Shown here: in pieces, positions 43,971 to 53,117 of the stretch
How the letters are laid out: every line of letters begins with the position of its first letter
Position numbering within the stretch: position 1 is the first letter of the stretch
Assembly: GCF_900068895.1 (NCBI RefSeq)
Contig: NZ_CDPK01000002.1
Coordinates: 563,874-617,132 of the forward strand
Direction of reading: 5' to 3'
From: Erwinia sp. ErVv1
GTDB taxonomy: Bacteria; Pseudomonadota; Gammaproteobacteria; Enterobacterales; Enterobacteriaceae
DNA length: 53,259 bases
Translations under genes and position numbers: made by a program
Notes under the pieces: generated by a model
What the model saw: the letters and a program-made list of their open reading frames with translations, nothing else
Told to the model about the DNA's origin: nothing
Database searches by the model: none

Positions 43971-45245
43971 ATGGAAAAGCTATCTTACGTTTCTGACAGC
44001 AGCACAACGGCCTGGTCAACATACCTGCAACAAATTGACCGCGTTGCACCCTATCTGGGGGATTTGTCCCGCTGGATCGATACGCTGCGACATCCGAAGC
44101 GCGCGCTGATTGTTGATATCCCGCTGCAAATGGATGACGGCTCTATTCGCCATTTCGAAGGCTTTCGCGTACAGCACAATCTCTCCCGGGGACCGGGTAA
44201 AGGCGGCATTCGCTATCATCCCAATGTCGATCTGAATGAGGTGATGGCGCTGTCGGCGTGGATGACCATTAAATGTGCTGCGGTGAATCTGCCTTACGGC
44301 GGAGCTAAAGGCGGGATCCGCGTCGATCCCTTTACGCTGTCAGAAGGTGAGCTTGAGCGCCTGACCCGCCGCTATACCAGCGAGATCGGCCTGATTATCG
44401 GTCCGCAGAAGGACATCCCCGCGCCCGACGTGGGAACCAACGCCCGGGTAATGGCCTGGATGATGGACACCTACTCCATGAACCACGGGACTACCATCAC
44501 CGGCGTGGTCACGGGCAAGCCTATCCATCTTGGCGGCTCGCTGGGTCGTGAAAAGGCTACCGGCCGCGGCGTCTTTATCACCGGGCGCGAAGTGGCCCGC
44601 CGTTCCGGCATCGAAATTGAAGGGGCGAGAATCGCGGTTCAGGGGTTTGGTAACGTCGGCAGCGAGGCCGCACGGCTGTTTGTGGCAGCCGGTGGCCGGG
44701 TAGTGGCGATTCAGGACCATACCGCCACCCTCTTTAACGCCGGCGGAATCGATCTGGATGCCCTCAGCAGCTGGCAAACCACGCACAAGAACATCGCGGG
44801 GTTCCCCGGGGCTGAAGAGATCGCCAGCGAAACCTTCTGGAGCGTGAAAATGGATATTCTTATCCCCGCCGCGCTCGAAGGCCAGATTACCCGCGAGCGG
44901 GCGGAAAAACTCAGCTGTAAGCTGGTACTGGAAGGTGCGAACGGCCCAACCTACCCGGATGCGGACGATATGCTTACCTCACGCGGCATCACCGTGGTGC
45001 CGGACGTAATCTGTAACGCCGGTGGCGTGACCGTCAGCTATTTTGAGTGGGTACAGGATATGGCGAGCTTTTTCTGGAGCGAGGATGAGATCAATCAGCG
45101 GATGGACAGGATCATGACCGAGGCGATGGTTCACGTCTGGGACAAAGCCGCAGAGAAAGCCTGTAGCCTGCGCACCGCCGCCTATATTGTCGCCTGTGAA
45201 CGCATTCTGATGGCCCGCAAAGATCGCGGGATTTACCCCGGCTAA
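43971..45245 (+). CDS. Glutamate dehydrogenase (Glu/Leu/Phe/Val family)
   Basis: 424 residues. [20 protein letters not shown] and [15 protein letters not shown] (catalytic Lys) form the substrate site; [20 protein letters not shown] is the dinucleotide-binding motif. Length and [14 protein letters not shown] pattern fit the catabolic NAD-type hexameric enzymes rather than E. coli GdhA (447 residues), so deamination of glutamate is likely its direction. Preceded by AAGG. A hairpin follows the gene. Confidence 0.93.
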   Translation: MEKLSYVSDSSTTAWSTYLQQIDRVAPYLGDLSRWIDTLRHPKRALIVDIPLQMDDGSIRHFEGFRVQHNLSRGPGKGGIRYHPNVDLNEVMALSAWMTIKCAAVNLPYGGAKGGIRVDPFTLSEGELERLTRRYTSEIGLIIGPQKDIPAPDVGTNARVMAWMMDTYSMNHGTTITGVVTGKPIHLGGSLGREKATGRGVFITGREVARRSGIEIEGARIAVQGFGNVGSEAARLFVAAGGRVVAIQDHTATLFNAGGIDLDALSSWQTTHKNIAGFPGAEEIASETFWSVKMDILIPAALEGQITRERAEKLSCKLVLEGANGPTYPDADDMLTSRGITVVPDVICNAGGVTVSYFEWVQDMASFFWSEDEINQRMDRIMTEAMVHVWDKAAEKACSLRTAAYIVACERILMARKDRGIYPG

Positions 45246-45251
45246 AACCCT

Positions 45252-45272
45252 CGGGCGGTGCTGCACCGCCCG
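45252..45272. terminator. Hairpin between convergent genes
   Basis: CGGGCGGTG, loop CTG, CACCGCCCG. A strong nine-base stem six bases after the glutamate dehydrogenase stop; no T-tract. Confidence 0.55.
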
Positions 45273-45282
45273 CTGCCTTCCC

Positions 45283-45693
45283 CTACGCTTCGGTAGCCGC
45301 GGCCACCTGATACTGCGTTTTAAACGCTTCGTTTTCATCCGTCAGCCGGATGGCGGCTTCGATCATCTCGTTCTGTATCATCAATGTGCCACCGCTGGTG
45401 CGCCAGTGAATATAGAGCACGCAGAGCGCGGCGACCTGTAGTCTGTCATTCTCATCGCTGCTGCCGTTAAAACCATATTCTGCTTCTGACCAGCGATAGA
45501 CGTCGGCAATAAAGGGCATGTCTCCGCTTTCATCCAGCGGCGGCAGGGTCTCAAACAGCGCCAGCATTTCGGGCGTTGCGGTATAGCGCTGGCGTCCGAT
45601 GGCGTCCATCTGACGCCCGTGGGCGCGGGTCTGATTGGCCTGTTTCGCCTTCATTTTTGCCCGCTTGCTACGTTTATCCTGCTTACTGCTCAT
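45283..45693 (-). CDS. Hypothetical protein with lysine-rich N-terminus
   Basis: 136 residues; the first 30 are strongly basic (SSKQDKRSKRAKMKAKQANQ), the rest acidic and helical (DMPFIADVYRWSEAEYGFNG). No signal peptide or membrane helix. I do not recognise the family; the basic tail could bind nucleic acid. CAGGAG precedes the start. Confidence 0.7.
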   Translation of the reverse strand: MSSKQDKRSKRAKMKAKQANQTRAHGRQMDAIGRQRYTATPEMLALFETLPPLDESGDMPFIADVYRWSEAEYGFNGSSDENDRLQVAALCVLYIHWRTSGGTLMIQNEMIEAAIRLTDENEAFKTQYQVAAATEA

Positions 45694-45753
45694 CGTATGA
45701 CTCTCCTGATGTTAGGCGGCGATGATAGCAGAATGCACAGGTGAAAGCTGAGC

Positions 45754-46200
45754 CTACATTTTGCCGATAAACAGTGAGACCAGGCCGGCGGCAATCAGCG
45801 GCCCGACCGGTACGCCGCGAAACAGCGAGACGCCGATGAGCGTGCCAATCAGCAACCCCCCTACTATGGTGGGCTGGCTGCTCATCAGGGAGACGCCGCG
45901 TCCCCCTACCCAGGCCACGAATATGCCAATCGCGATAGCCAGCAGGGATTTCCAGTGGAGGAATGAGCCCAGCAGCGTGCTGCCAGGCAGGGTGCCGCTG
46001 GCGATGGGCGCAATGACGCCAATAGTGAGGATGATGATCCCGACGGTGACGCCCTGCTTTTCAATCCATGGGAAAAGTGCGTTTAGCGGCGTCATGCGCA
46101 CCACGATCAGTACCAGCAGCGCGATGGTAACCGTCATGTTATGACTGAAATAGCTCATGCCGGTTAACACCAGCAGTATAAACAGCGTCATATCGAACAT
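45754..46200 (-). CDS. yeaL: UPF0756 (DUF441) membrane protein YeaL
   Basis: 148 residues with four membrane helices and the family motifs [20 protein letters not shown] and [20 protein letters not shown]. Closely like E. coli YeaL. Function unknown. It stands as a single gene on the reverse strand. Confidence 0.9.
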   Translation of the reverse strand: MFDMTLFILLVLTGMSYFSHNMTVTIALLVLIVVRMTPLNALFPWIEKQGVTVGIIILTIGVIAPIASGTLPGSTLLGSFLHWKSLLAIAIGIFVAWVGGRGVSLMSSQPTIVGGLLIGTLIGVSLFRGVPVGPLIAAGLVSLFIGKM

Positions 46201-46296
46201 TATATTCCCTGAGAGCCGTAAGCGTAACGTCTTGTCTCTCCAGCTTAAAACGCTTTACCGTTCCGTTCTAGCTTTTTAAGTCTCAGCCCTTTTTTC

Positions 46297-46932
46297 TCAG
46301 AGGAGGGTCTCAATCGCTGCCTGCAAGCTGACCGCAGGCCCGGTCAGAACCGATAGGGTGCTGTTGATGTATTTCTCCGCCCCGGCCATGGAGCTTTGTG
46401 CCAGCACGATGCAGCCCAGCGCAGAGTCCGGGCGCTGCTGTAGATAGTGAGCAATTTCCTGATGGTAGCCGCTAATATCCCCCGCATTGTAGTAAGCCCA
46501 GGCCCGGGGAACGAGCTCGACCATCAGACGATCGCCGGGAATAAATGCCTCAAACAGATGCGTCGTCGAAGCCAGCGTTGAGTGCGCCGTGCACAGCACC
46601 AGAATTGAGCCGTGATAATGCGAGGCGGCTTTCGCCAGGGTGGCATCGACCCGCAATACCGGCTTAGTGAACCGTTCTGCCTGCCAGGCAACGACGCCCA
46701 GCGTGGTGCAGGTGACAATGACCACGTCCGCCTGCTGGCAAAGCTCATCTATCGCCTGTAACGTGGCTGCCTCTATCTCAGGGGTCATCTCACGGGCCTC
46801 GATGGCCTTTTCCAGTAGCTCACTTTCTACCCGATGAAGCAGTTGAAACTCGTCAAAATCCAGCGCGTGCAGTGCCGCTTCATAGAGTTCGATATTACTC
46901 CGGGCTGCGTGCAGGCAGGCAATAATGGTCAT
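46297..46932 (-). CDS. Racemase-family protein with a single cysteine, near hpxO
   Basis: 211 residues from the ATG at 46932 (AAGGAA upstream; the extension to 46971 is unsupported). Asp/Glu/hydantoin racemase-like: VVIVTCTTLG has candidate Cys75, but the second cysteine site reads IVLAQSSMAG, so a two-base racemase mechanism is unlikely. It is a distant paralogue of the protein at 8046-8732, with Cys at the same number. Divergent from hpxO; a role in purine or hydantoin breakdown (as HpxA, allantoin racemase, has) is possible but unproven given the missing residue. Confidence 0.75.
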   Translation of the reverse strand: MTIIACLHAARSNIELYEAALHALDFDEFQLLHRVESELLEKAIEAREMTPEIEAATLQAIDELCQQADVVIVTCTTLGVVAWQAERFTKPVLRVDATLAKAASHYHGSILVLCTAHSTLASTTHLFEAFIPGDRLMVELVPRAWAYYNAGDISGYHQEIAHYLQQRPDSALGCIVLAQSSMAGAEKYINSTLSVLTGPAVSLQAAIETLL

Positions 46933-47173
46933 GGCGTCTTCCTTATCAGGGGGATAGGTTAACTGTGGCAAATCTTTCGGGCTTTGCCAGTTTACTGCAT
47001 CGACCCTTAACTCACCACTTCCCCCTTTTGGTGCAATACCGCGCGCTTATGCCCCCTCCCGATGAAACGAATGTTGCAGGCCCGATTCATTCGTCACATC
47101 CCTCCCCGTCTGCCGCGGGACGGGCATCTGGTATGAAAATTGCACGAATGGGTAACTGGTAAAGGAGAGACGC

Positions 47174-48331
47174 ATGAAAGTAATAGTGATAGGTGGCGGT
47201 ATCGGTGGACTGTGTAGCGCGATAGCCCTGAAGCGGTACGGTATTGAAACGGAAGTGTATGAAGCGGTGAAAGAGATTAAACCGGTCGGCGCGGCGATCT
47301 CCATCTGGCCCAATGGCGTTAAGTGCCTCAATTTCCTGGGAATGAAAGAGCCGCTGCGGGCACTTGGCGGTAACATGCGCACGATGGCCTATCAGGATTT
47401 TCGACGGGGGGAGGTTCTGACCCGATTCAGCCTCGATCCGCTGGTGGCTCAGTCGGGCGAACGTCCTTATCCAGTGGCGCGCGCCGAACTCCAGATGATG
47501 CTGCTAAATCATTACGGCCGCGAAAAGGTACAGTTTGGCAAGCGCGTAACCCAGGTCGAACAGGATAGTCAGGGCGTCATCGCCCGGTTTGAAGATGGCA
47601 GCGAGGTCCGGGGTGACCTGCTGATCGCCTGCGACGGTACCCATTCGGTAGTGCGTAACAGCGTGCTGGAGAGACCGGTTGAGCGGCGCTATGCAGGCTA
47701 TGTGAACTGGAACGGCCTGGTTGAGTGTGATGAAGCCATCGCGCCCGCCGATCAGTGGACCACCTTCGTCGGCGAGGGTAAGCGCGTCTCGCTGATGCCG
47801 GTGGCGGGTAACCGCTTCTATTTCTTTTTTGATGTTCCCCTGCCCGCAGGTTTAGCGGAAGATCGCACTTCCCTGCGTGACGATCTTACGCGCTACTTCA
47901 GCGGCTGGGCGCAGCCGGTGCAAACGCTGATCGAACGTATTGATCCGCAGACCACTAACCGCATCGAAATCCACGATATCGACCCCTTTTCGCCGCTGGT
48001 TAAAGGACGCGTGGCGCTACTGGGTGATGCAGCGCACAGCACCACGCCGGATATCGGCCAGGGCGGCTGTGCGGCGATGGAGGATGCGGTGGTACTGGCA
48101 GACGCGCTGCAATCGCATCCGCTCGATGCTGAGGCGGCGCTGCGTCACTATCAGCAGCAGCGCGTCGATCGGGTAAAAGATTTGGTGCTGAAAGCGCGTA
48201 AGCGCTGCGATGTTACTCACGGTAAAGAGATGGCGGTGACCCAGCAGTGGTATGAAGAGCTGAAAACCGAGACCGGCGAGCGCATCATGAATGGCATGTG
48301 CGAGACCATTCAGGGCGGGCCACTGGCGTAG
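47174..48331 (+). CDS. hpxO: FAD-dependent urate hydroxylase HpxO
   Basis: 385 residues. FAD-binding MKVIVIGGGIGGLCSAIALK at the N-terminus, the DG motif LLIACDGTHSVVRN and the GD motif RVALLGDAAHSTTPDIGQGG place it in the flavin monooxygenase family; overall match is to Klebsiella HpxO, which hydroxylates urate to 5-hydroxyisourate with NADH. AAAGGAG precedes the start. The other hpx genes are not adjacent, but a guanine deaminase gene lies 2.3 kb away. Confidence 0.92.
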   Translation: MKVIVIGGGIGGLCSAIALKRYGIETEVYEAVKEIKPVGAAISIWPNGVKCLNFLGMKEPLRALGGNMRTMAYQDFRRGEVLTRFSLDPLVAQSGERPYPVARAELQMMLLNHYGREKVQFGKRVTQVEQDSQGVIARFEDGSEVRGDLLIACDGTHSVVRNSVLERPVERRYAGYVNWNGLVECDEAIAPADQWTTFVGEGKRVSLMPVAGNRFYFFFDVPLPAGLAEDRTSLRDDLTRYFSGWAQPVQTLIERIDPQTTNRIEIHDIDPFSPLVKGRVALLGDAAHSTTPDIGQGGCAAMEDAVVLADALQSHPLDAEAALRHYQQQRVDRVKDLVLKARKRCDVTHGKEMAVTQQWYEELKTETGERIMNGMCETIQGGPLA

Positions 48332-48363
48332 TGGTTGTGCACCGCGCAGGCCCACCCTGATGT

Positions 48364-48418
48364 TTGAACGGCTGTTTAGCGCGAAAGATACCCTACGGTT
48401 GAACGGCTGTTTAGCGCG
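48364..48418. repeat. 20-bp direct repeats, 35-bp period
   Basis: TTGAACGGCTGTTTAGCGCG occurs at 48364-48383 and 48399-48418 between convergent hpxO and dcp. Perfect copies, non-coding. Confidence 0.9.
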
Positions 48419-48464
48419 GGGACTACCGCTTCTGGTAGCGGATACTCCCCAACTTATCACACCC

Positions 48465-50519
48465 TTAGCTGTCCTTAAGCCCGCGATTAATCAGCATCGG
48501 TTCAATTTCAGGATCCCTTCCCCGCCACTCGCGATACAGCTGATTAAGATCTTCACTGTTACCGCGTGACAGGATCTTATCCCGGTAGACCTGGCCATTT
48601 TCCCGCGTCAGGCCACCCTGCTCGTTAAACCATTCAAAACCGTCATCGGCCAGCATCTGCGTCCAGAGATAGGCATAATATCCCGCGGCATAGCCGCCTC
48701 CCCAGATATGCTGGAAGTAGCTGGAGCGGTAGCGAGGCGGCACGGCGGCAAGATCAATTTTATCCTGCTGAAGGGCACTTTTCTCGAAGCTGTCCACGTC
48801 CTGCACCGGCGTATCCGACGCAAGGCTGTGCCAGTGCTGATCCAGCAGCGCGGCGGCCAGCAGCTCCGTCATGTCGTAGCCCTTGTTGAATTTACTCGAT
48901 TTAACGATTTTATCACGCAGCGCCTGCGGCATCGGCTCGCCGCTCTGATAGTGATGGGCGAAATTGTTGAATACCTGGTCATTGCTGGCCCAGTGCTCGT
49001 TGCACTGCGAGGGGAATTCCACAAAATCTCGCGGTGTTTCCGTCCCGGAGAGGCTGGGGTAGCGCTGACTGGCAAACAGCCCATGCAGCGTATGGCCAAA
49101 CTCATGGAACATAGTGATAACATCATCCCAGCTAATCAGAGCGGGTTCGCCGTCGGCCGGTTTAGCAAAGTTACAAACGTTATAAATGACCGGCCGGGTA
49201 TCCAGCAGCGTTGACTGCCCGACAAAATTGCTCATCCATGCCCCGCCACCTTTATTATCGCGTTTGAAATAGTCGACATAGAACAGGGCCAGCGCGTCTC
49301 CGGTGCTGTCGAAAATCTCGAAAACCCGCACGTCGGGCTGGTAAACCGGAATATCGCTGCGGGGGGCGAAGGTAATTCCAAACAGCTGCGTGGCCGCCCA
49401 GAAAACGCCCTTATCGAGGACGTTCCACATCTCGAAATAGGGTTTGGTTTCGCTCTCATCAAGATCGTATTTTTCCTTTCGCACCTGCGCGGAATAATAG
49501 AGCCAGTCCCAGGGCGCCACGGTAAAATCTCCCTGCTGCCGGGTAATCACCGCCTGAATGTCAGCCGTTTCACGCTGCGCCCGGTCGGTAGCGGCCGGAA
49601 CAATCGCCCGCATAAAATCGAGCGCTGCCTCAGGCGTTTTCGCCATCTGGTCCTGTAGCTGCCATGCGGCAAAGCTGCTAAAGCCCATCAGGGCCGCCTG
49701 CTTAGCCCGCACCTGCGCCAGCTGGATAATCAGCTGTCGCGTATCGCTGGCATCCCCTTTTTCAGCGCGATTCCATGAGGCGTCATAGAGTGCCTGCCGC
49801 GTGTCGCGATTGCTCAGACTTTGTAGCGCCGGCTGCTGGGTAGTGTTTTGCAGCATAATCAGCCAGCTATTCTCCAGCCCCTTAGCCTGTGCTGCCCCGG
49901 CAGCCGCGTTCAGTTCGGCCTCGCTCAGGCCTGCCAGCAGGGTCTTATCCTTTACCACCAGCCCCCCGTCCCGCGCTGCGATCAGCAGCTGGTTGGTAAA
50001 CTTTGTACTGAGCGACGCAGCCTGCTGATTCAGCGCTTTGAGCTGGTCTTTTTGCGATGCATCCAGGCTGGCACCGGCCAGCTGGAAACGCTGCCAGATA
50101 ACCTCGACCAGCCGCAGGGATTCCCCCGACAGGCTGAGCGAATGACGCTGCTGATAAATCGTGTCGAGACGCGCAAACAGGCGGCTATCAAGTTTGATAT
50201 CATCCTCCAGCGCGGTCAGCTTCGGCGACATCTCTTCGTCCAGCGCCTGTAACGCATCACTGGTATTGGCTGAGGTCATGGCACCAAAGACGTTTTCAAC
50301 GCGCTTAAGCATCTGCCCGGCTTTTTCGAGCGCTTCGTAGCTGTTTTCAAAGGTGGGGGCGTCGGGATTAGCAATAATTTTCTGGATCTCTTCGCGCTTG
50401 ACCCGCATGCCCTCTTCCAGGGCGGGGCGGTAGTCGTCCTCCGAGATGAGATCGAACGGCGGTGCCTGAAACGGCAGTGTGCTCGGCTGGCTGAAAGGGT
50501 TGGCTGACGAGAGGGGCAT
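48465..50519 (-). CDS. dcp: Peptidyl-dipeptidase Dcp
   Basis: 684 residues of the M3 metallopeptidase family. The zinc site HEFGH is at 472-476 within VITMFHEFGHTLHGLFASQR. Sequence matches E. coli Dcp (NPFSQPSTLPFQAPPFDLIS start; YRSSYFQHIWGGGYAAGYYA), a dipeptidyl carboxypeptidase that removes C-terminal dipeptides; no signal peptide is evident. In E. coli dcp adjoins ydfG; here guaD is between them. Confidence 0.95.
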   Translation of the reverse strand: MPLSSANPFSQPSTLPFQAPPFDLISEDDYRPALEEGMRVKREEIQKIIANPDAPTFENSYEALEKAGQMLKRVENVFGAMTSANTSDALQALDEEMSPKLTALEDDIKLDSRLFARLDTIYQQRHSLSLSGESLRLVEVIWQRFQLAGASLDASQKDQLKALNQQAASLSTKFTNQLLIAARDGGLVVKDKTLLAGLSEAELNAAAGAAQAKGLENSWLIMLQNTTQQPALQSLSNRDTRQALYDASWNRAEKGDASDTRQLIIQLAQVRAKQAALMGFSSFAAWQLQDQMAKTPEAALDFMRAIVPAATDRAQRETADIQAVITRQQGDFTVAPWDWLYYSAQVRKEKYDLDESETKPYFEMWNVLDKGVFWAATQLFGITFAPRSDIPVYQPDVRVFEIFDSTGDALALFYVDYFKRDNKGGGAWMSNFVGQSTLLDTRPVIYNVCNFAKPADGEPALISWDDVITMFHEFGHTLHGLFASQRYPSLSGTETPRDFVEFPSQCNEHWASNDQVFNNFAHHYQSGEPMPQALRDKIVKSSKFNKGYDMTELLAAALLDQHWHSLASDTPVQDVDSFEKSALQQDKIDLAAVPPRYRSSYFQHIWGGGYAAGYYAYLWTQMLADDGFEWFNEQGGLTRENGQVYRDKILSRGNSEDLNQLYREWRGRDPEIEPMLINRGLKDS

Positions 50520-50627
50520 GGGCGTGTCTCCGGGTCGCTAAAGCTTTCAGCATAGGACGAGAAGGCCGTGAAGCCAACCCCGTCACTAACGTAATGCGAG
50601 ATATCTCCAGCCGCTCTCCCGGGGATA

Positions 50628-51974
50628 TCAACGGCCCCCGGCAATTTCGCCCTTCTCCACGCTATTTTGCTGCCATACGCACTGGCCGTTAACCCAGGTA
50701 CTGGCGATATTACGATCGTCACCCAGCGTCATCAGCACAAACATCTTTTCCCCGATATCGCGGCTGTTGGCCTGGCGCATTTTTTGTAGCTCTGAGACGG
50801 CCGGATCGATCACCACAAAATCGGCTTCCTTACCCGGCAGAAAGTTACCGATATGGCTATCCAGATCCAGCGCCTTCGCGCCGCCGAGCGTGGCGTGGTA
50901 GAACGCCTCACAGGCTGACAGGGAATAGCGCTGTAGCTGGCCCACTTTGTATCCTTCGGCCAGGGTTTTCAGCATATTAAATGTCGTACCTGCCCCGACA
51001 TCGGTGCCGATGCCCATCTTCACCTGCCTGTCCCAGCAGCGTTTCAAATTGAACAGGCCGCTGCCGAGAAACAGATTGGACGTGGGACAAAAGGCGACCG
51101 CCGAATCGGTGTCATGCAGGCAGTCCCACTCGCTATCTTCTAAATGCACGCAGTGAGCAAAGACGCTGCGACGCCCGGTAAGCTGATAGTGATCGTAGAC
51201 GTCGAGGTAGCCGCTGCGATCGGGAAAGAGCGATTTTACCCACTCAATTTCCTGGGGGTTTTCGCTAAGGTGGGTATGCAGCCAGGTATCGGGAAATTCG
51301 GTTTTAAGCTGACGTACCTTGCCCAGCAGAGCCGGGGATGAGGTGGGCGCAAAGCGCGGCGTCAGCGCGTAGCTGAGACGGCCGCAATTGTGCCAGCGGT
51401 CAATCAGCTCGCGGGTTTGCTGATAGCTCTGCTCGGGCGTTTCGGTAAGATAGTCAGGGGCGTTGCAGTCCATCATCACCTTACCGGCAATCAGCCGCAT
51501 ATTGAGGCGATGCGCCGCTTCAAACAGGGCATCCACGGACTGGGGATGCACGGTGCCGAACACCAGCGCGGTAGTGGTGCCATTGCTGAGCAGTTGCTGC
51601 AAAAAAAACGCCGACATGTTCGCGGCATGCGTCGGGCAGTGATACTGGCTTTCGACCGGGAAGGTATAGTGCTGTAGCCACTCCAGCAGCTGTTCGCCGA
51701 AGGCACCAATCATCTCGGTCTGCGGATAGTGAATATGGGTGTCAACAAAGCCCGGAACGATAAGCTTTCCGCGATAGTCAATAACGGCCTGCGGATCGCT
51801 TAACAGCGACTGGCCCTCTTCCCAGCTTTGCAGCGAAACAATTTTACCGCCGTTAAGTAGAAGCAACCCATCCTCAATATAGCGGGCGAGACCGGCAAGC
51901 TGCCCGGGATTTTCCGCCGCAGCGGTAAAATCAAAAAAACTTCCCCTAATGGCCTGGGTATAGGTCGGTAACAT
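50628..51974 (-). CDS. guaD: Guanine deaminase
   Basis: 448 residues from the ATG at 51974 (AAGGA six bases upstream; the frame runs to 52052 without support). Amidohydrolase metal site HIHYPQTEMIGAFGEQLLEW (PGFVDTHIHYPQ), HTHLSENPQEIEWV, SVFAHCVHLED and GIGTDVGAGT are the family's zinc ligands and catalytic residues. It converts guanine to xanthine, the entry to urate formation, and so connects to hpxO. Two PurR-like operators lie upstream. Confidence 0.94.
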   Translation of the reverse strand: MLPTYTQAIRGSFFDFTAAAENPGQLAGLARYIEDGLLLLNGGKIVSLQSWEEGQSLLSDPQAVIDYRGKLIVPGFVDTHIHYPQTEMIGAFGEQLLEWLQHYTFPVESQYHCPTHAANMSAFFLQQLLSNGTTTALVFGTVHPQSVDALFEAAHRLNMRLIAGKVMMDCNAPDYLTETPEQSYQQTRELIDRWHNCGRLSYALTPRFAPTSSPALLGKVRQLKTEFPDTWLHTHLSENPQEIEWVKSLFPDRSGYLDVYDHYQLTGRRSVFAHCVHLEDSEWDCLHDTDSAVAFCPTSNLFLGSGLFNLKRCWDRQVKMGIGTDVGAGTTFNMLKTLAEGYKVGQLQRYSLSACEAFYHATLGGAKALDLDSHIGNFLPGKEADFVVIDPAVSELQKMRQANSRDIGEKMFVLMTLGDDRNIASTWVNGQCVWQQNSVEKGEIAGGR

Positions 51975-52370
51975 AGCGATTCCTTTTTGAAAGAGCCTTG
52001 TGCTTTTTCGGTTATGGCAACAGAGGGGTGAAGTGAAATTTGCAATTGTCATGCCAGAGCAAGGTGAAATTAATATAGCTAATTTTCAGGTAGTTAGCAT
52101 AAATTGATGACCTTTTTTAACTGTGCAAATATAAATGGCCAGGCAATCGTTTGCCTGCATAAGCAAACGATTGCAATGTCACTATCTGTATTGGGTGAAT
52201 GCTTTTTCTGCGGGCCACCTCCCCGGTCGCGCACCAATAAAAGGCATATCCAGGGTCTGATGCGCCAGTAGTGTGCAGCCCCGGAATTAACATATAGATA
52301 TTGCGTCTTATCAGGATGTGGGCAACGTGATAGGGTGAAGAAAAGTTAAAATATGATGAGGAACAGTATG
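51975..52370. other. Divergent promoter region guaD / ydfG
   Basis: About 396 bases, A+T-rich, with the two PurR-like boxes described separately and no credible gene. Confidence 0.6.
52143..52174. promoter_or_regulatory. Two PurR-like operators in inverted order
   Basis: GCAATCGTTTGC (52143-52154) and its exact reverse complement GCAAACGATTGC (52163-52174), eight bases apart. Each differs from the PurR core GCAAACGTTTGC at one position. Centres are 20 bases (about two helical turns) apart, so two dimers could bind on one face. Located about 170 bases from guaD and 200 from ydfG. Confidence 0.65.
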
Positions 52371-53117
52371 ATGATTGTGTTTGTTACCGGTGCCACCGCG
52401 GGATTTGGCGAGAGTATCACCCGCCGCTTTATCGCTCAGGGTCATAAAGTCATAGCGACCGGACGCCGCAATGAACGTCTGCAAGCGCTGAAGGATGAGC
52501 TGGGTGACAATTTATACACGCTGCAGCTGGACGTACGTAATCGCGCCGGAATTGAAGAGGCGCTTGGCAGCCTGCCCGCTGAGTGGCGCAATATTGACGT
52601 GCTGGTCAATAATGCCGGGCTGGCTCTGGGTATTGAACCGGCTCATAAAGCCAATGTCGATGACTGGGACGCGATGATCGACACCAATAATAAGGGACTG
52701 GTTTATATGACCCGTGCCGTGCTGCCTGCCATGGTGGAGCGCGATGTGGGTCATATTATTAATATTGGTTCGATAGCGGGCAGCTGGCCTTATGCGGGCG
52801 GTAACGTTTACGGGGCGACCAAGGCTTTTGTGCGGCAGTTTAGCCTTAACCTGCGTACGGATTTGCACGGTACGGCGCTGCGCGTGACGGATATCGAGCC
52901 GGGCCTGGTGGGCGGCACCGAGTTTTCGAACGTCCGTTTTAAGGGCGACGATGCCAAAGCCGGGAGCGTTTACGACGGTACAGAGCCGTTGACGGCGGAG
53001 GATATCACCGAGGCGGTTTACTGGGTGGCGACGCTGCCTAAGCACGTGAATATTAATACGCTGGAGATGATGCCGGTTGGCCAGACCGTAGCGGGCCTGA
53101 AGGTCCATAAGAGCTGA
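52371..53117 (+). CDS. ydfG: NADP-dependent 3-hydroxy acid dehydrogenase YdfG
   Basis: 248 residues from the ATG at 52371, which aligns with E. coli YdfG (MIVLVTGATAGFGE) and has GAGGAA seven bases upstream; earlier in-frame ATGs at 52353-52368 add residues not in the family. Short-chain dehydrogenase: TGATAGFG cofactor site, NNAG, catalytic Ser and YGATK (Tyr/Lys). It oxidises L-allo-threonine, serine and 3-hydroxypropionate-type acids and reduces malonic semialdehyde. Confidence 0.95.
   Translation: MIVFVTGATAGFGESITRRFIAQGHKVIATGRRNERLQALKDELGDNLYTLQLDVRNRAGIEEALGSLPAEWRNIDVLVNNAGLALGIEPAHKANVDDWDAMIDTNNKGLVYMTRAVLPAMVERDVGHIINIGSIAGSWPYAGGNVYGATKAFVRQFSLNLRTDLHGTALRVTDIEPGLVGGTEFSNVRFKGDDAKAGSVYDGTEPLTAEDITEAVYWVATLPKHVNINTLEMMPVGQTVAGLKVHKS

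Noticed and set aside
52143-52174. 12-bp perfect inverted repeat considered as a terminator
   Set aside because: No T-tract on either strand and it lies between divergent genes; the match of each arm to the PurR core explains it better.
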